From assembly GCA_965247815.1 (NCBI GenBank), contig CBDFHW010000014.1, forward strand, positions 62,001 through 126,000: a stretch of 64,000 nucleotides of DNA, written 5' to 3'. The notes under the pieces were generated by a model. That model had not been told where the DNA came from. It did not search any database and saw only the letters and a list, made by a program, of their open reading frames with translations. This document shows, piece after piece, positions 25,188 to 34,552 of the stretch. The stretch's first letter is position 1; every line of letters begins with the position of its first letter. The stretch is from CBDAQA01 sp965247815. Lineage in GTDB: Bacteria; Planctomycetota; Phycisphaerae; Tepidisphaerales; Tepidisphaeraceae. The translations under genes were made by a program, and so were the position numbers.

Positions 25188-25753
25188 TTATGGCAGGAGA
25201 TCGGCGACCAGAATAGAAGAATGCGGTGCGGACAGAGGCGTGATCTGCGACGGCGGCTTCAGAATCGACACCTCGGAATACCGCCAGCCCAGCCGGGCGG
25301 TCGGGTCCTGAATCGGCCTACGATAGACTTCGACCTGCGTCTCGAGCAGATTCACAATCCAGTAATCGGCATATCCCGACCGGGCGTACCGGGGCGCTTT
25401 CCGCCGACGGTCAAACATCAGGGTCGTTTCGCTTATCTCTACGATCAGTAACGCTGACGTGGGATGGCCTGTTCCGATGTAGTCCCGCGGACCACCCGGG
25501 ACGACCGTAATATCGGGTTCGGGCCCTGACCAGCGGTCCAGACATAATAGCAGTCCGGGCCGGACCGAAAAACCCACGCCGAATGCTTAACAACAGCGGT
25601 CTGACACAGTCCTATAGCCGCAGCGTGCGAATCTCGCTACGGCGCCATTTCTATGATTCTCCCCCCGACGAGTTCAATCCGGTGGTTAAAGAACAATCCG
25701 ACTTCAGCAAGCCGCTGGTACTCGTCGTAAGTCCATCTCATCTCGGTCGGCAT
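25188..25753 (-). pseudogene. Decayed Uma2-family endonuclease-like gene (DUF820)
   Basis: The N-terminal MPTEMRWTYDEYQRLAEVG and FNHRIELVGGE match the Uma2/DUF820 start at ATG 25753. The frame then breaks: after GGE one base is missing and the homologous IIEMAP continues in another frame, where a TAG stop follows at once. A third frame carries the end, SGPEPDITVVPGG...IVEISETT. Thus at least two frameshifts and one stop separate pieces that normally form one protein of about 190 residues. Uma2 genes are very numerous in planctomycetes and often decay. Confidence 0.8.
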
Positions 25754-25839
25754 TTTTGACTGGACGGCGGGTTTGCGCTTCAATGCATTGGCCACATAAC
25801 GATCTTATCAAAACAAGCCGCGAGACTGCAACCAAAACC

Positions 25840-28692
25840 ATGCCCAAATCGTTCTACATCATCGACGGCCATGCCCAGATTTACCGGGCTTACTTCGCAC
25901 CCTTTCGCGACCTGACCAGCCCGACCGGCGAGCCCACACGGGCGACTTATGTCTTCACACAGATGCTGCTGAACCTGGTCGAGAACCGGAAGCCGGATTT
26001 CCTGGCGATGGTGATCGACGACACCAGTGAGGTCGCGGTCTTTCGCAAAGAGATTTTGCCGGAGTACAAGGCCAACCGTAAGTCCCGGCCGGACGATTTC
26101 GGCCCGCAGGAAGACCGCATCCTGCAGATCGTCCGCGACGCCGGTGTGCCGATTTTCGTCAAACCCGGCTTCGAAGCCGACGACGTCATCGCCACGATGG
26201 CAAAAAGGCTCTGCGGCCTCGACGAAGAATATGAAATCTTCCTCGTGTCCAAGGACAAAGACCTTCGGCAGATGCTCAACGCCTGCACGAAGATGTACGA
26301 CGCCGGGACCGACGAAGTCATGGACCCGGTCGGTATGGAAGCCAAGCTCGGGTACACGCCCGCCGAGGCGATCGAAGTGCAGACGCTGATGGGCGACAGC
26401 ACCGACAACGTGCCGGGCGTGCCGGGCGTGGGCGAGAAGACGGCCGTCAAGTTGATCAAAAAATACGGCTCGGCCGACGCGGTCATGAACCATTTGGCAG
26501 AACTGACGCCCAAGATGCGGGAGAACTTCGAGCAGTTCGGTCACAAGATGCCGGTCACCCGGCAGCTGGTCACGCTCAGACAAGATCTGGACGTGGAATT
26601 CGACCCCGAGACGTGTCGATACACGGGCCTGAACACCGACGCGCTGAAAAAGCATCTCGCCGAGCTGGGATTCACAAATCTGCTCAGGCGGTTGGGTGAC
26701 ACCGTCCCGTCGGCGCCGGCGACGCCGCGGCCCAGTGCGGGGCTGCTCCCGCGGTTTTCCGAATCGCTGTTCGGCGGGGAACCGCCGCCCCAGAAGGCAC
26801 CACAGACATTACCGCGATCGGCATCGCCGCAAGACACCGCGCTGGTCACACCGCTCGAATGCCCGCCGGCCGAATCTGGCGCGGACTGCAAGTATCACCT
26901 CGTCGCCACCGAGGAACAGTTCGCAGGCTTCCTGGCCGAGCTGAAGCAGCAGAAACGGTTCGCCTTCGACACTGAAACCGACGACCTGGGCGCGATGCGG
27001 TCGAATCTGATCGGCATGAGCTTCAGCTGGGCGAAAAGTGTCGGATATTACCTGCCCGTCCGCGGGCCCGAGGGCCAAACGCATCTGCCGATCGACCGCG
27101 TGCTCCCACCGATTAAAGCGATTCTGGAAGACGCAACCATCGCCAAGGTCGGGCACAACATCAAATACGATCTGCTGGTAATGCGGAACCTCGGCGTCAC
27201 CGTCCGAGGCGTGGTGCTGGACTCGATGATCGCGTCCTTTCTGCTCGACGCCAGCCGAATGCAATACGGCATCGACCGGCTCGCGCTCGACCTGCTGAAC
27301 TTCCGAAAAGTCCCGACCGTCGAACTGCTCGGCAAAGGCAAGCACCAGATTTCGATGCAGAAAGTCGACCTGACCCGCGTGGCGGCCTATGCGTCGGAGG
27401 ACGCCGACATCACGCTCCGCCTGGCCGACCTGTGCGACCGCGAGCTGGAGAAAACCCAGACGATCCGCCACCTGGCCGACGACTTGGAAACCCCCCTGAT
27501 CGACGTGCTAGCGGAGATGGAATTCAACGGCATCGCGATCGACCCCGCGGTGCTCAAAGAACAAAGCATCGTGCTCGGGGAACGGCTCGACGAGCTCCGC
27601 CGAAAGATCGTCGACGCCGCCGGCGGTGAATTTAATCTCGATTCTCCCAAGCAGGTCGGGGACGTCCTGTTCAACCGGTTGAAACTGAAAACGGGCAAGA
27701 AAACTCAGACCGGTTTCAGCACCGACGTAAAAGTCCTCGAAAGCCTCGCGCCGTATCACGAAGTGCCCCGGTCGATGCTCGAGTACCGGCAACTGACGAA
27801 GCTGAAGAACACTTACATCGACAATCTTCCCGAATACGTGAACGCGCGGACGCACCGAATTCACCCCAGTTTCAGCCCCATCGGCGCCGAAACCGGCCGA
27901 CTGAGTTGCAGCGACCCGAACCTGCAGAACATCCCGATCCGCACCGACGAAGGTCGGCGGATCCGCCTCGCGTTCGTTCCCGGCGACCCGGTCAACAACG
28001 TTCTGCTGGCCGCCGATTACAGCCAGATCGAGCTCCGCGTGCTCGCACACGTCACGCAGGAACCGGCCCTGCTGAAGGCGTTCGCCAACGACGAGGACAT
28101 CCACCAGGCCGTCGCCGCCGAGGTGTTCAACGTGCCGTTAGATCAAGTGAGCCGCGACCAGCGGAATCAGGCCAAGACGATTAATTTCGGGATCGTGTAC
28201 GGCGTCAGCGCGTTCGGCCTGTCGAGCCGGATCGAAGGGCTCAGCACCCGGGCCGCCCAGGACCTGATTAACGCCTACAACAAACGCTTCCCAGGCATCG
28301 ATCAGTTCAGCCGGGATGCGGTGTCCAAGGCGCAGAACCAGGGTTACGTCGAAACGATCATGGGACGCCGCCGGCCGATCCTGGAAATCAACAGCAGCAT
28401 CATCGCGCAGCGGCGCGGCGCCGAGCGTGCGGCAGGTAACACGATCATCCAGGGGTCCGCCGCCGACCTGATGAAAACCGCGATGGTCAAACTGTATCGA
28501 CGAATGCAAAAAGAGCAGATGCGATCAAAGCTGCTGCTGCAGGTCCACGACGAACTGGTGTTCGAAACACCCACCGAGGTCGTCGAGGCCGAGGCCGCGA
28601 TCATCCGCGAGGAAATGGTCAACGCGATCAAGCTGACCGTGCCGTTAAAGGTGGAGGTAGGGTGGGGAAACAACTGGCAGGACGCGAAATAG
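25840..28692 (+). CDS. polA: DNA polymerase I
   Basis: Pol I fills gaps and removes RNA primers. The 950-residue protein has the 5'-nuclease domain (YIIDGHAQIYRAYFAPF, EADDVIATMAK, SKDKDLRQML), a 3'-5' exonuclease with intact FDTETDDL, VGHNIKYDLL and YASEDADITL motifs, and the polymerase domain with AADYSQIELRVLAH (motif A), RNQAKTINFGIVYG (motif B) and LQVHDELVFE (motif C). Length is normal for a proofreading Pol I. The start is ATG 25840 (MPKSFYIID); the frame is open upstream to 25756 but with unlikely sequence. Confidence 0.98.
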   Translation: MPKSFYIIDGHAQIYRAYFAPFRDLTSPTGEPTRATYVFTQMLLNLVENRKPDFLAMVIDDTSEVAVFRKEILPEYKANRKSRPDDFGPQEDRILQIVRDAGVPIFVKPGFEADDVIATMAKRLCGLDEEYEIFLVSKDKDLRQMLNACTKMYDAGTDEVMDPVGMEAKLGYTPAEAIEVQTLMGDSTDNVPGVPGVGEKTAVKLIKKYGSADAVMNHLAELTPKMRENFEQFGHKMPVTRQLVTLRQDLDVEFDPETCRYTGLNTDALKKHLAELGFTNLLRRLGDTVPSAPATPRPSAGLLPRFSESLFGGEPPPQKAPQTLPRSASPQDTALVTPLECPPAESGADCKYHLVATEEQFAGFLAELKQQKRFAFDTETDDLGAMRSNLIGMSFSWAKSVGYYLPVRGPEGQTHLPIDRVLPPIKAILEDATIAKVGHNIKYDLLVMRNLGVTVRGVVLDSMIASFLLDASRMQYGIDRLALDLLNFRKVPTVELLGKGKHQISMQKVDLTRVAAYASEDADITLRLADLCDRELEKTQTIRHLADDLETPLIDVLAEMEFNGIAIDPAVLKEQSIVLGERLDELRRKIVDAAGGEFNLDSPKQVGDVLFNRLKLKTGKKTQTGFSTDVKVLESLAPYHEVPRSMLEYRQLTKLKNTYIDNLPEYVNARTHRIHPSFSPIGAETGRLSCSDPNLQNIPIRTDEGRRIRLAFVPGDPVNNVLLAADYSQIELRVLAHVTQEPALLKAFANDEDIHQAVAAEVFNVPLDQVSRDQRNQAKTINFGIVYGVSAFGLSSRIEGLSTRAAQDLINAYNKRFPGIDQFSRDAVSKAQNQGYVETIMGRRRPILEINSSIIAQRRGAERAAGNTIIQGSAADLMKTAMVKLYRRMQKEQMRSKLLLQVHDELVFETPTEVVEAEAAIIREEMVNAIKLTVPLKVEVGWGNNWQDAK

Positions 28693-28782
28693 ATTTGTCG
28701 TATTGTTTCGAGAGTTTACCGGGTGTTTACTAATCTCACAGCCGCTTGGGCGTAATTTGATTCGTGGCGTCTAAAAGAGGTA

Positions 28783-29910
28783 TTGGTCGCGCCGACTAAG
28801 ACGAGCAAAATCGCGATGCAGGAAAACTTACCCACGACAAGAAGCCGAGATCTTAGTGAAAAAGCCGAGCCGGGCTCGTCATTACCACTTGCCACCGACT
28901 CTAATAATCCACTACGCCGGACGATTGAAACTGCGCCGTTGATGGCGCTTGCCGCCTTTTTAATCGTTAATTCTCACCTCGAGGAGTTTTACCCCAAGGC
29001 CTTTCTTGCCGCTGATGGGCTACTTGGTAACTCGCTCTTCTTTTTTCTGTCCGGGCTCGGGCTTGATCTAAGTCAGTCGCGGCGGCAACGATCGTTCCTG
29101 TCGTACTACCGGCAGCGGATCGTTCGGCTGTATCCGGCTCTGATTCTCTGTGTATTTGTGTTTTCAGTGGTCGCCGGGAACGCCTGGTCCGGGTGGTCGT
29201 TGGCCCCATATGCCAAACGGTATCTGTGGCCGACAGGATATACGTATTTTAAAGATATCGTCCCGTTTTACGCCATTTTCTTTTTCGTCATGCGACTGAA
29301 TTCTGCCAACGCCTACGCGGCAGCACTTTTTTTAACCGTGCCACTATACCTTGTCCTTTACATTCCCGACGCGAGGCAGATCTCGAACCATTGGCACTTG
29401 TCCATGGGAAGCCGGCCGGGGTATGTGCACGACGTGGCTTATTTTCAAGTAATGCTTTTCGGAGGGCTGGCCGCAAAATTGTGGAAACAAGTAACAGTGC
29501 TTCAAAGATCTCCACGGCTCATTTATTTGGTTACCGCCATCGTCCTCGCGACTTATTTAACTCTCAAATACGTGATGGTCGTACAGGCCCGAATCGCCAA
29601 GTGGTATTGTCTCCTGCATCTTTTAGTTTTCGTTTCCTGCGGTTGTCTTTTACTCGCTTTGACGAGCTCGCCGGTCGTACGCCTGTACCGTTCGATCCGC
29701 CCGGTCAATTGGCTGATCGATGTCATCGCCGCGCTGACTCTTGAGATTTATCTGGTTCACTTGTATCTGGTCGGCTACCCGTGGCTGGCTCGAATTCGCT
29801 TCCCTTTCAACATCATGGTCTTGGCGGCGTTAACGCTTTTCTTCGCTGCATTACTGTCCCGGGCTGTCCGGCCCGTTCAGCGTCTGCTCAGAGAGCGCGA
29901 TGCCGTTTGA
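28783..29910 (+). CDS. Acyltransferase-3-like membrane protein
   Basis: A 375-residue membrane protein with about nine or ten hydrophobic segments and the layout of the acyltransferase-3 family, which transfers acyl groups to sugars or lipids of the envelope: FLSGLGLDLSQS early and the RQRIVRLYPALI and LEIYLVHLYLVGYPWL segments. The histidine often seen near the N-terminus appears as NSHLEEFYP. The start is TTG 28783, with AGAGG just upstream at short spacing; ATG 28816 is an alternative. The gene is more AT-rich than its neighbours, which may point to transfer. Confidence 0.75.
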   Translation: MVAPTKTSKIAMQENLPTTRSRDLSEKAEPGSSLPLATDSNNPLRRTIETAPLMALAAFLIVNSHLEEFYPKAFLAADGLLGNSLFFFLSGLGLDLSQSRRQRSFLSYYRQRIVRLYPALILCVFVFSVVAGNAWSGWSLAPYAKRYLWPTGYTYFKDIVPFYAIFFFVMRLNSANAYAAALFLTVPLYLVLYIPDARQISNHWHLSMGSRPGYVHDVAYFQVMLFGGLAAKLWKQVTVLQRSPRLIYLVTAIVLATYLTLKYVMVVQARIAKWYCLLHLLVFVSCGCLLLALTSSPVVRLYRSIRPVNWLIDVIAALTLEIYLVHLYLVGYPWLARIRFPFNIMVLAALTLFFAALLSRAVRPVQRLLRERDAV

Positions 29911-30015
29911 CACGTTCTTGAATTATTCAAATTTCAACCGTTTCGAAACTTCCGGCAGCAATTGGCTTGACGGGCATTCGATTTCTATACTCCCGCAACT
30001 TTGTCACGGAGCCGT

Positions 30016-30999
30016 ATGCCCACAGTCATGACGAATTTCACCGATTGCATCGCCGAGGAACTAGCGGCCGTCGATAGACGGTTTGCAGCAGAGCTTTCGA
30101 GCGATCTTCGGTGCGTCAACACGCTGGTCAAGCACGTCAGCCGGTTCCGCGGGAAAATGCTCCGCCCGTGCCTGGTGCTGCTCGCGGGCAAGGCCTGTGC
30201 GCCGGCCGGTGAAATCGGCGACGCCCACGTCACGCTCGCGACCGTTGTCGAGATGGTTCACATGGCCACCCTCGTACACGACGACGTCTTGGACGACGCC
30301 GAGCTAAGACGCAAAGGCGCGACCATCAATCACCTCCGCGGGAACGAAGCCGCGGTTATGCTCGGCGATTATCTCATCAGCCACAGCTATCATCTTTGTT
30401 CCAGTCTCTCGTCGCAGTACGCGAGCCGGTTGATCGCGCATACGACCAATCAGGTCTGTGAAGGCGAGCTGCTGCAGATCGACAACCGAAACAATCTGGA
30501 TCTCGACGAGAACACGTATCGCCAGATCATCACCCGCAAGACCGCCGTGCTGACGGCAGCCTGCTGCACGCTCGGCGCGACCTTCGCCGGCGCGAGCCCC
30601 GAGACGGTCCAGAACCTCGGAACGTACGGCACGTCACTCGGCATGGCGTTCCAGATTCAGGACGACATTCTCGACATCGTCGGTGACGTCGGAATGGTCG
30701 GCAAAACGCTGGGCAGCGACGTGGTGAAGGGGAAGATGACGTTGCCGATGATCCACTTCCTGCGGACCGCCCCGGCGGAGCACCGCATGCTGCTTCGCTC
30801 GCTGCTCGCGGGCCGGGATGCGGAAAAAGTCGAACAAGTTCGAAACCTCATCCTGCCCAGCACGAGCATCGGTTACGCCCACGACTGCGCGGTCAAACTC
30901 GTGCAACAGGCACGCGCGTCACTGGCAGACCTGCCCGACACCGACGCCAAGCGCGTGCTGGAAACGATGGCCGACTTCGTCGTCTCCCGGCCGATGTAG
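30016..30999 (+). CDS. Polyprenyl diphosphate synthase
   Basis: A trans-prenyltransferase that condenses isopentenyl diphosphate onto an allylic diphosphate. The 327-residue protein has both aspartate-rich motifs, HDDVLDD (near residue 91) and QDDILDIVGD (near 215), and the FRGKMLRPCLVLLAG segment. Length and motifs fit octaprenyl/heptaprenyl synthases for quinone side chains. ATG 30016 has CGGAG four bases upstream; TTG 30001 is less likely. A hairpin terminator follows. Confidence 0.92.
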   Translation: MPTVMTNFTDCIAEELAAVDRRFAAELSSDLRCVNTLVKHVSRFRGKMLRPCLVLLAGKACAPAGEIGDAHVTLATVVEMVHMATLVHDDVLDDAELRRKGATINHLRGNEAAVMLGDYLISHSYHLCSSLSSQYASRLIAHTTNQVCEGELLQIDNRNNLDLDENTYRQIITRKTAVLTAACCTLGATFAGASPETVQNLGTYGTSLGMAFQIQDDILDIVGDVGMVGKTLGSDVVKGKMTLPMIHFLRTAPAEHRMLLRSLLAGRDAEKVEQVRNLILPSTSIGYAHDCAVKLVQQARASLADLPDTDAKRVLETMADFVVSRPM

Positions 31000-31035
31000 T
31001 TCGATGGCCCGGCGTGTAAATTAATTCGTAAGAAG

Positions 31036-31060
31036 CCCGCGGACGTCCGCGGGTTTTCTT
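31036..31060 (+). terminator. Intrinsic terminator after polyprenyl synthase
   Basis: A perfect inverted repeat CCCGCGGAC/GTCCGCGGG with no added loop bases (the middle bases form the loop), followed by TTTTCTT. It lies 36 bases after the stop. Confidence 0.85.
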
Positions 31061-31186
31061 GTTCCGCCCCATATCCTGAATCTGCTGAAGTAATCCCCGC
31101 ATTGGGCGAACGAATCATTTCAGCGGCGGCGCTTTTCTAGCCGCACCGGCAAGCCGATAGCACAATAACGCGACATCGCGTTTTAT

Positions 31187-31888
31187 ATGTCGGCTCGAGG
31201 TGCGTCCCATAATCGCCGTCCGGCGTTCCCGTTGCTGATCAAGCTCGGGTACTGCGCGTTCGTCGCCGTCCACCTGGCCGTCAACCTGCCTTTTTACGGC
31301 CCGCTGAATTACCTGTGGTTCTGCGACATCGCCCTGCTGACCGGGTGCGCCGCGCTCTGGTTCGAGAACAGGCTGCTGCTGAGCGCGACCGCGGTCTCGG
31401 TCATGGGGCCGGCACTGCTCTGGTCGTTCGATTATCTGTTCTTCCTGATCTTCGGGCGTTACCCGATCGGCATGTCACAGTACATGTCCGACGACCAACT
31501 GCCGGTCATGGTCCGGGCCGTCTCGACGTTTCATTTGTGGCTGCCCGTGCTCCTGTGCTGGATGATCGTCCGGATCGGCTACGACCGCCGGGCGCTGCTG
31601 TTTCAAACCGTGTTCGCGATCTCGATGCTCGTCGTCTGCCGAACCTTGACCGCGCCACCGCCCCCGCACGGCCTTCGTGACGTGGTCAACATCAACAGCG
31701 TCTACGGCAACAGCGACGTCTCCCCACAAACGAGGTTCCCGGCCTGGGTCTATCTCGCGCGGATGGTGCTGAAATATTGGCTCGCGTTTTATCTGCCGAC
31801 ACACCTGTTCGCTTCGCTGGTGCTCGATCGCAAACCAAAACCAGACCCCGCCGACGCCGACCCGGTTTTCACGCCTTTGCCACGTTGA
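31187..31888 (+). CDS. Multi-pass membrane protein of unknown function
   Basis: A 233-residue protein with about six hydrophobic segments (for example LIKLGYCAFVAVHLAVNLPF and LWLPVLLCWMIVRIGY), a short polyproline stretch (APPPPHG) and a charged C-terminus. No family or catalytic motif was recognised. It precedes an esterase gene by 47 bases on the same strand, so the two may be co-transcribed. Confidence 0.7.
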   Translation: MSARGASHNRRPAFPLLIKLGYCAFVAVHLAVNLPFYGPLNYLWFCDIALLTGCAALWFENRLLLSATAVSVMGPALLWSFDYLFFLIFGRYPIGMSQYMSDDQLPVMVRAVSTFHLWLPVLLCWMIVRIGYDRRALLFQTVFAISMLVVCRTLTAPPPPHGLRDVVNINSVYGNSDVSPQTRFPAWVYLARMVLKYWLAFYLPTHLFASLVLDRKPKPDPADADPVFTPLPR

Positions 31889-31935
31889 ACCGGCGGCCCT
31901 AAACTGCCCGCTCTTCAACGACGGCGGAAGTTGCC

Positions 31936-32859
31936 ATGACACGTTTGGTCGCAGCGGTGGTAGGGGCGCTGCTCGTTCTGATCGCCTGGCAGCAACGAGT
32001 CGGCGCGGTCCCGCCGACGACAGCATCTACCACGGCACCAACGCCCGCGCCGACCACGGCTCGGTCCGCGATTCCGGCCGTGTCGCTGACCCTCGACGAC
32101 GCCACTCTCCCCCGGCACCTCGGGTTCTATTTTATCAAGGCAAAGGGCAGCATCGGCTGTCGCAACTTCAATTTCGCCGCGGGCGTTTTTATTCCCGCGA
32201 ATTTCGGCAAAACAACCGAGCCGCTGCCGATCGTCATGGCGCTGCACAATCGCGGTGACAGTGGATCATTCGCAGGAACTCCGATCGTTCGTGAGGGGCT
32301 CGGCATGCTGCTGCACTCGAATTGGCCCGACAGCCGAATGACCGGCGAGCAGCCCGAGTACCCGCTGAATCTCCGGAAAGACGCGATCTTCATCGGCCTG
32401 GTCCCGCAGTGTCCGAATGGTTTCGACTGGGCATCCCCCGGCATGCCGCAGTTTCTTTGTAAATTGATCGACCAGATTTCTCGCGCATACAAGGCCGACG
32501 ACGACCGCGTTTACCTCACCGGTTTCAGTTACGGCGCGTCGAGCGCCTGGCGGGTCGCGATCGCCGTTCCCGACCGGTTCGCCGCCGTCGCACCGATGGA
32601 CGGCCGGGCGTCACCGCACCCCGAGCAGGACGTCGCGCGGTTAAAGGACGTCGCGGTCTATCTCAGCGTCGGCGACACCGACGGGCCTTTCGATGCCGCC
32701 GCCGACCAGATGCACGAAGCGCTCTCGAATCTTCCGCACCGCAACTTCGTCTGGAACGTGGTGAAGCACGGCAATCACTATTGCTACTACTCGGTCGTCA
32801 GAAACCCACGCTTCTGGGACTGGCTGCTCGCGCAGCGTAGGCACCGTCGTCCGGATTAA
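31936..32859 (+). CDS. Secreted alpha/beta hydrolase, esterase-type
   Basis: A 307-residue protein with a signal peptide (MTRLVAAVVGALLVLIAWQQ) followed by a Thr/Pro/Ala-rich linker (about 28-45). The hydrolase fold shows the nucleophile elbow GFSYGASSAW (Ser near 200), and a likely His at KHGNHYCYY near the C-terminus; acidic residue near DTDGPFDAA. The layout recalls PHB-depolymerase/feruloyl-esterase-like enzymes of the LpqC kind. It could release acyl groups from polysaccharide, which fits the glycosidases nearby, but the substrate is not known. Confidence 0.8.
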   Translation: MTRLVAAVVGALLVLIAWQQRVGAVPPTTASTTAPTPAPTTARSAIPAVSLTLDDATLPRHLGFYFIKAKGSIGCRNFNFAAGVFIPANFGKTTEPLPIVMALHNRGDSGSFAGTPIVREGLGMLLHSNWPDSRMTGEQPEYPLNLRKDAIFIGLVPQCPNGFDWASPGMPQFLCKLIDQISRAYKADDDRVYLTGFSYGASSAWRVAIAVPDRFAAVAPMDGRASPHPEQDVARLKDVAVYLSVGDTDGPFDAAADQMHEALSNLPHRNFVWNVVKHGNHYCYYSVVRNPRFWDWLLAQRRHRRPD

Positions 32860-32892
32860 CTGGCGGGCCCAGAATCTTGGGAAGCGGGAAAT

Positions 32893-33210
32893 CTAGTTCA
32901 GATCGCAATCCGCGCAGACCCGCCGCAGCTTGCACTTCACGTCACGGTTGCGGATCGTTTTTACCATCGTCACCAAGTCGTCGAGTTCGCCGAGGCTGCT
33001 GTCGACCGTGACGTTCAAAATGTTTTCGATGCAGTCGTGGAGCACCTCCGGTCCGTACACGATGTACTTCTCGTCGCCGTACGTGTCGACCGCCGTGATC
33101 ACCTCGGCGTTCGCAAGGGCCGTCAAAAACCGCGTGTCTTCGTCAACATCAGTGAATCGCATGCTCTGATATACAATTTGATTCAGCGGCTCGTTCGAGA
33201 AACCCGGCAA
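32893..33210 (-). CDS. Small acidic cysteine-containing protein, unknown
   Basis: A 105-residue protein, acidic, with no signal peptide. It ends in a basic, cysteine-bearing segment (DVKCKLRRVCADCDLN) that might bind metal or form a disulfide. An internal ATG at 33162 (MRFTDVDEDTRFL) is an alternative start; no ribosome-binding site helps decide. No family was recognised. It lies convergent to the esterase gene. Confidence 0.5.
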   Translation of the reverse strand: MPGFSNEPLNQIVYQSMRFTDVDEDTRFLTALANAEVITAVDTYGDEKYIVYGPEVLHDCIENILNVTVDSSLGELDDLVTMVKTIRNRDVKCKLRRVCADCDLN

Positions 33211-33393
33211 TTTCTGCGGGTCCGATAATCGGGAGCCGGCCGTAGTCCGATGGATTCATGCCCGCGCCGCGTGGTGATGCTCCCGGCTATTTATTCATCG
33301 ACCGTGCCGCGTCTGATAAGAACAAGGCCGGCCCGAACTGAAACCGCGGGGCCGAGCTTTCGCACCTAAACCGATGCCCGTATCATCCCCGCC

Positions 33394-34467
33394 ATGAAGG
33401 GTCGTATTGCCGTCATCGCCGCCGCAGTTAGCGTTTATCTGGTCGTTCTGGGCTGTATGGTCTGGCCGAGTGGTGCCGGCGGGAAGGGCACCGCGTCCGC
33501 CCATTACCACTCGACCACCGTTCCGACCGGGCTTCCGTACCGCGGCATCGCGATCCAGATCCAACGGGTCGACTGGATCGAGCAGTACCAGAAAAGCATC
33601 GACGAGATTGCCGACGTCGGGGCGGACACGGTCCTGATGGTGATCGATTCCCGACAGGAGAACGGCGCGAGCAGCCACATCTATCTCGACATGCGGATGA
33701 CGCCGACACCGGACCAGCTCGGCGCACTGATCGACCACGCCAAAAAGCGAAAACTTCGTGTCGTGCTGATGCCGATCGTGCTGCTCGACAGTCCCCGCGG
33801 CAACGAGTGGCGCGGCACACTTAAGCCCGACAGCTGGGACGAATGGTTCGACAGTTATCGTGACATGATGACCCAATTCTCCTGGATCGCGCAAGGTCAC
33901 GGAGTCGACGTGCTGGTCGTCGGTTCTGAACTGGTGAGCTCGGAACCCAAGGTCGACCAGTGGACCAAAACGATCGCCAGGATCCGGGAAAACTTCAAAG
34001 GCAATCTCACCTACTCGGCCAACTGGGACCACTACACGTCGCTGCCGTTCTGGGACCAGCTCGATCTCATCGGGATGAACAGCTATTACAAGCTTGGCGA
34101 CGACCGCGACGTCACCGTGCCTGAAATCGAAAAACGGTGGCGAGACATTCAGGGAAACATTCTGGATTTCCAACGGAAGGCCGGGAAACCGATCATGTTT
34201 CTCGAAGCCGGCTGGTGCAGCCTTCAGAATGCCGCGAGCGAGCCTTGGGATTACACCCAGCAGGACCTGCCCGCCGATCCCGATCTTCAGAAAAAGCTGT
34301 ACGACGGGTTCTTCAACGTCTGGTACGGCAACCCGCACCTGGGCGGTTTCATGATGTGGGAATGGCCCCCCGGCGACCCGGAGGAAAAGGGTTACTCACC
34401 CAAGGGCAAGCCCGCCGAAAAAGTGCTGAGGGAATGGATGGCCAAAAAGGCGTGGACCGTCGAATAA
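33394..34467 (+). CDS. GH113-like secreted glycoside hydrolase
   Basis: A 357-residue protein with an N-terminal hydrophobic segment (VIAAAVSVYLVVLGCMVW) that could be a signal or anchor. The rest is a TIM barrel related to GH113 and the phage-tail GTA_TIM proteins: FRGIAIQIQRVDWIE-like start, VDVLVVGSELVSSE with a probable acid/base Glu near residue 180, and GKPIMFLEAGWCSLQ with a probable nucleophile Glu near 270. GH113 includes beta-1,4-mannanases. The C-terminal MMWEWPPGDPEEKGYSPKGKP is typical of the family. Confidence 0.82.
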   Translation: MKGRIAVIAAAVSVYLVVLGCMVWPSGAGGKGTASAHYHSTTVPTGLPYRGIAIQIQRVDWIEQYQKSIDEIADVGADTVLMVIDSRQENGASSHIYLDMRMTPTPDQLGALIDHAKKRKLRVVLMPIVLLDSPRGNEWRGTLKPDSWDEWFDSYRDMMTQFSWIAQGHGVDVLVVGSELVSSEPKVDQWTKTIARIRENFKGNLTYSANWDHYTSLPFWDQLDLIGMNSYYKLGDDRDVTVPEIEKRWRDIQGNILDFQRKAGKPIMFLEAGWCSLQNAASEPWDYTQQDLPADPDLQKKLYDGFFNVWYGNPHLGGFMMWEWPPGDPEEKGYSPKGKPAEKVLREWMAKKAWTVE

Positions 34468-34496
34468 AAGCGGCAGGCTTGCGAAAGCGAACCACC

Positions 34497-34521
34497 GTTT
34501 AGCCGGCCCGCTCGCGGGCCG
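34497..34521 (+). repeat. REP-like repeat/terminator hairpin
   Basis: Begins GTTTAGCCGGCCCGCTCGCG and forms a stem GGCCCGC/GCGGGCC with a two-base loop, followed by TTATTT. It sits between convergent genes and may act as terminator. It is one copy of the GTTTAGC(C)GG family. Confidence 0.75.
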
Positions 34522-34552
34522 TTATTTCGCCGTAGACTATTTACGAACCGTC

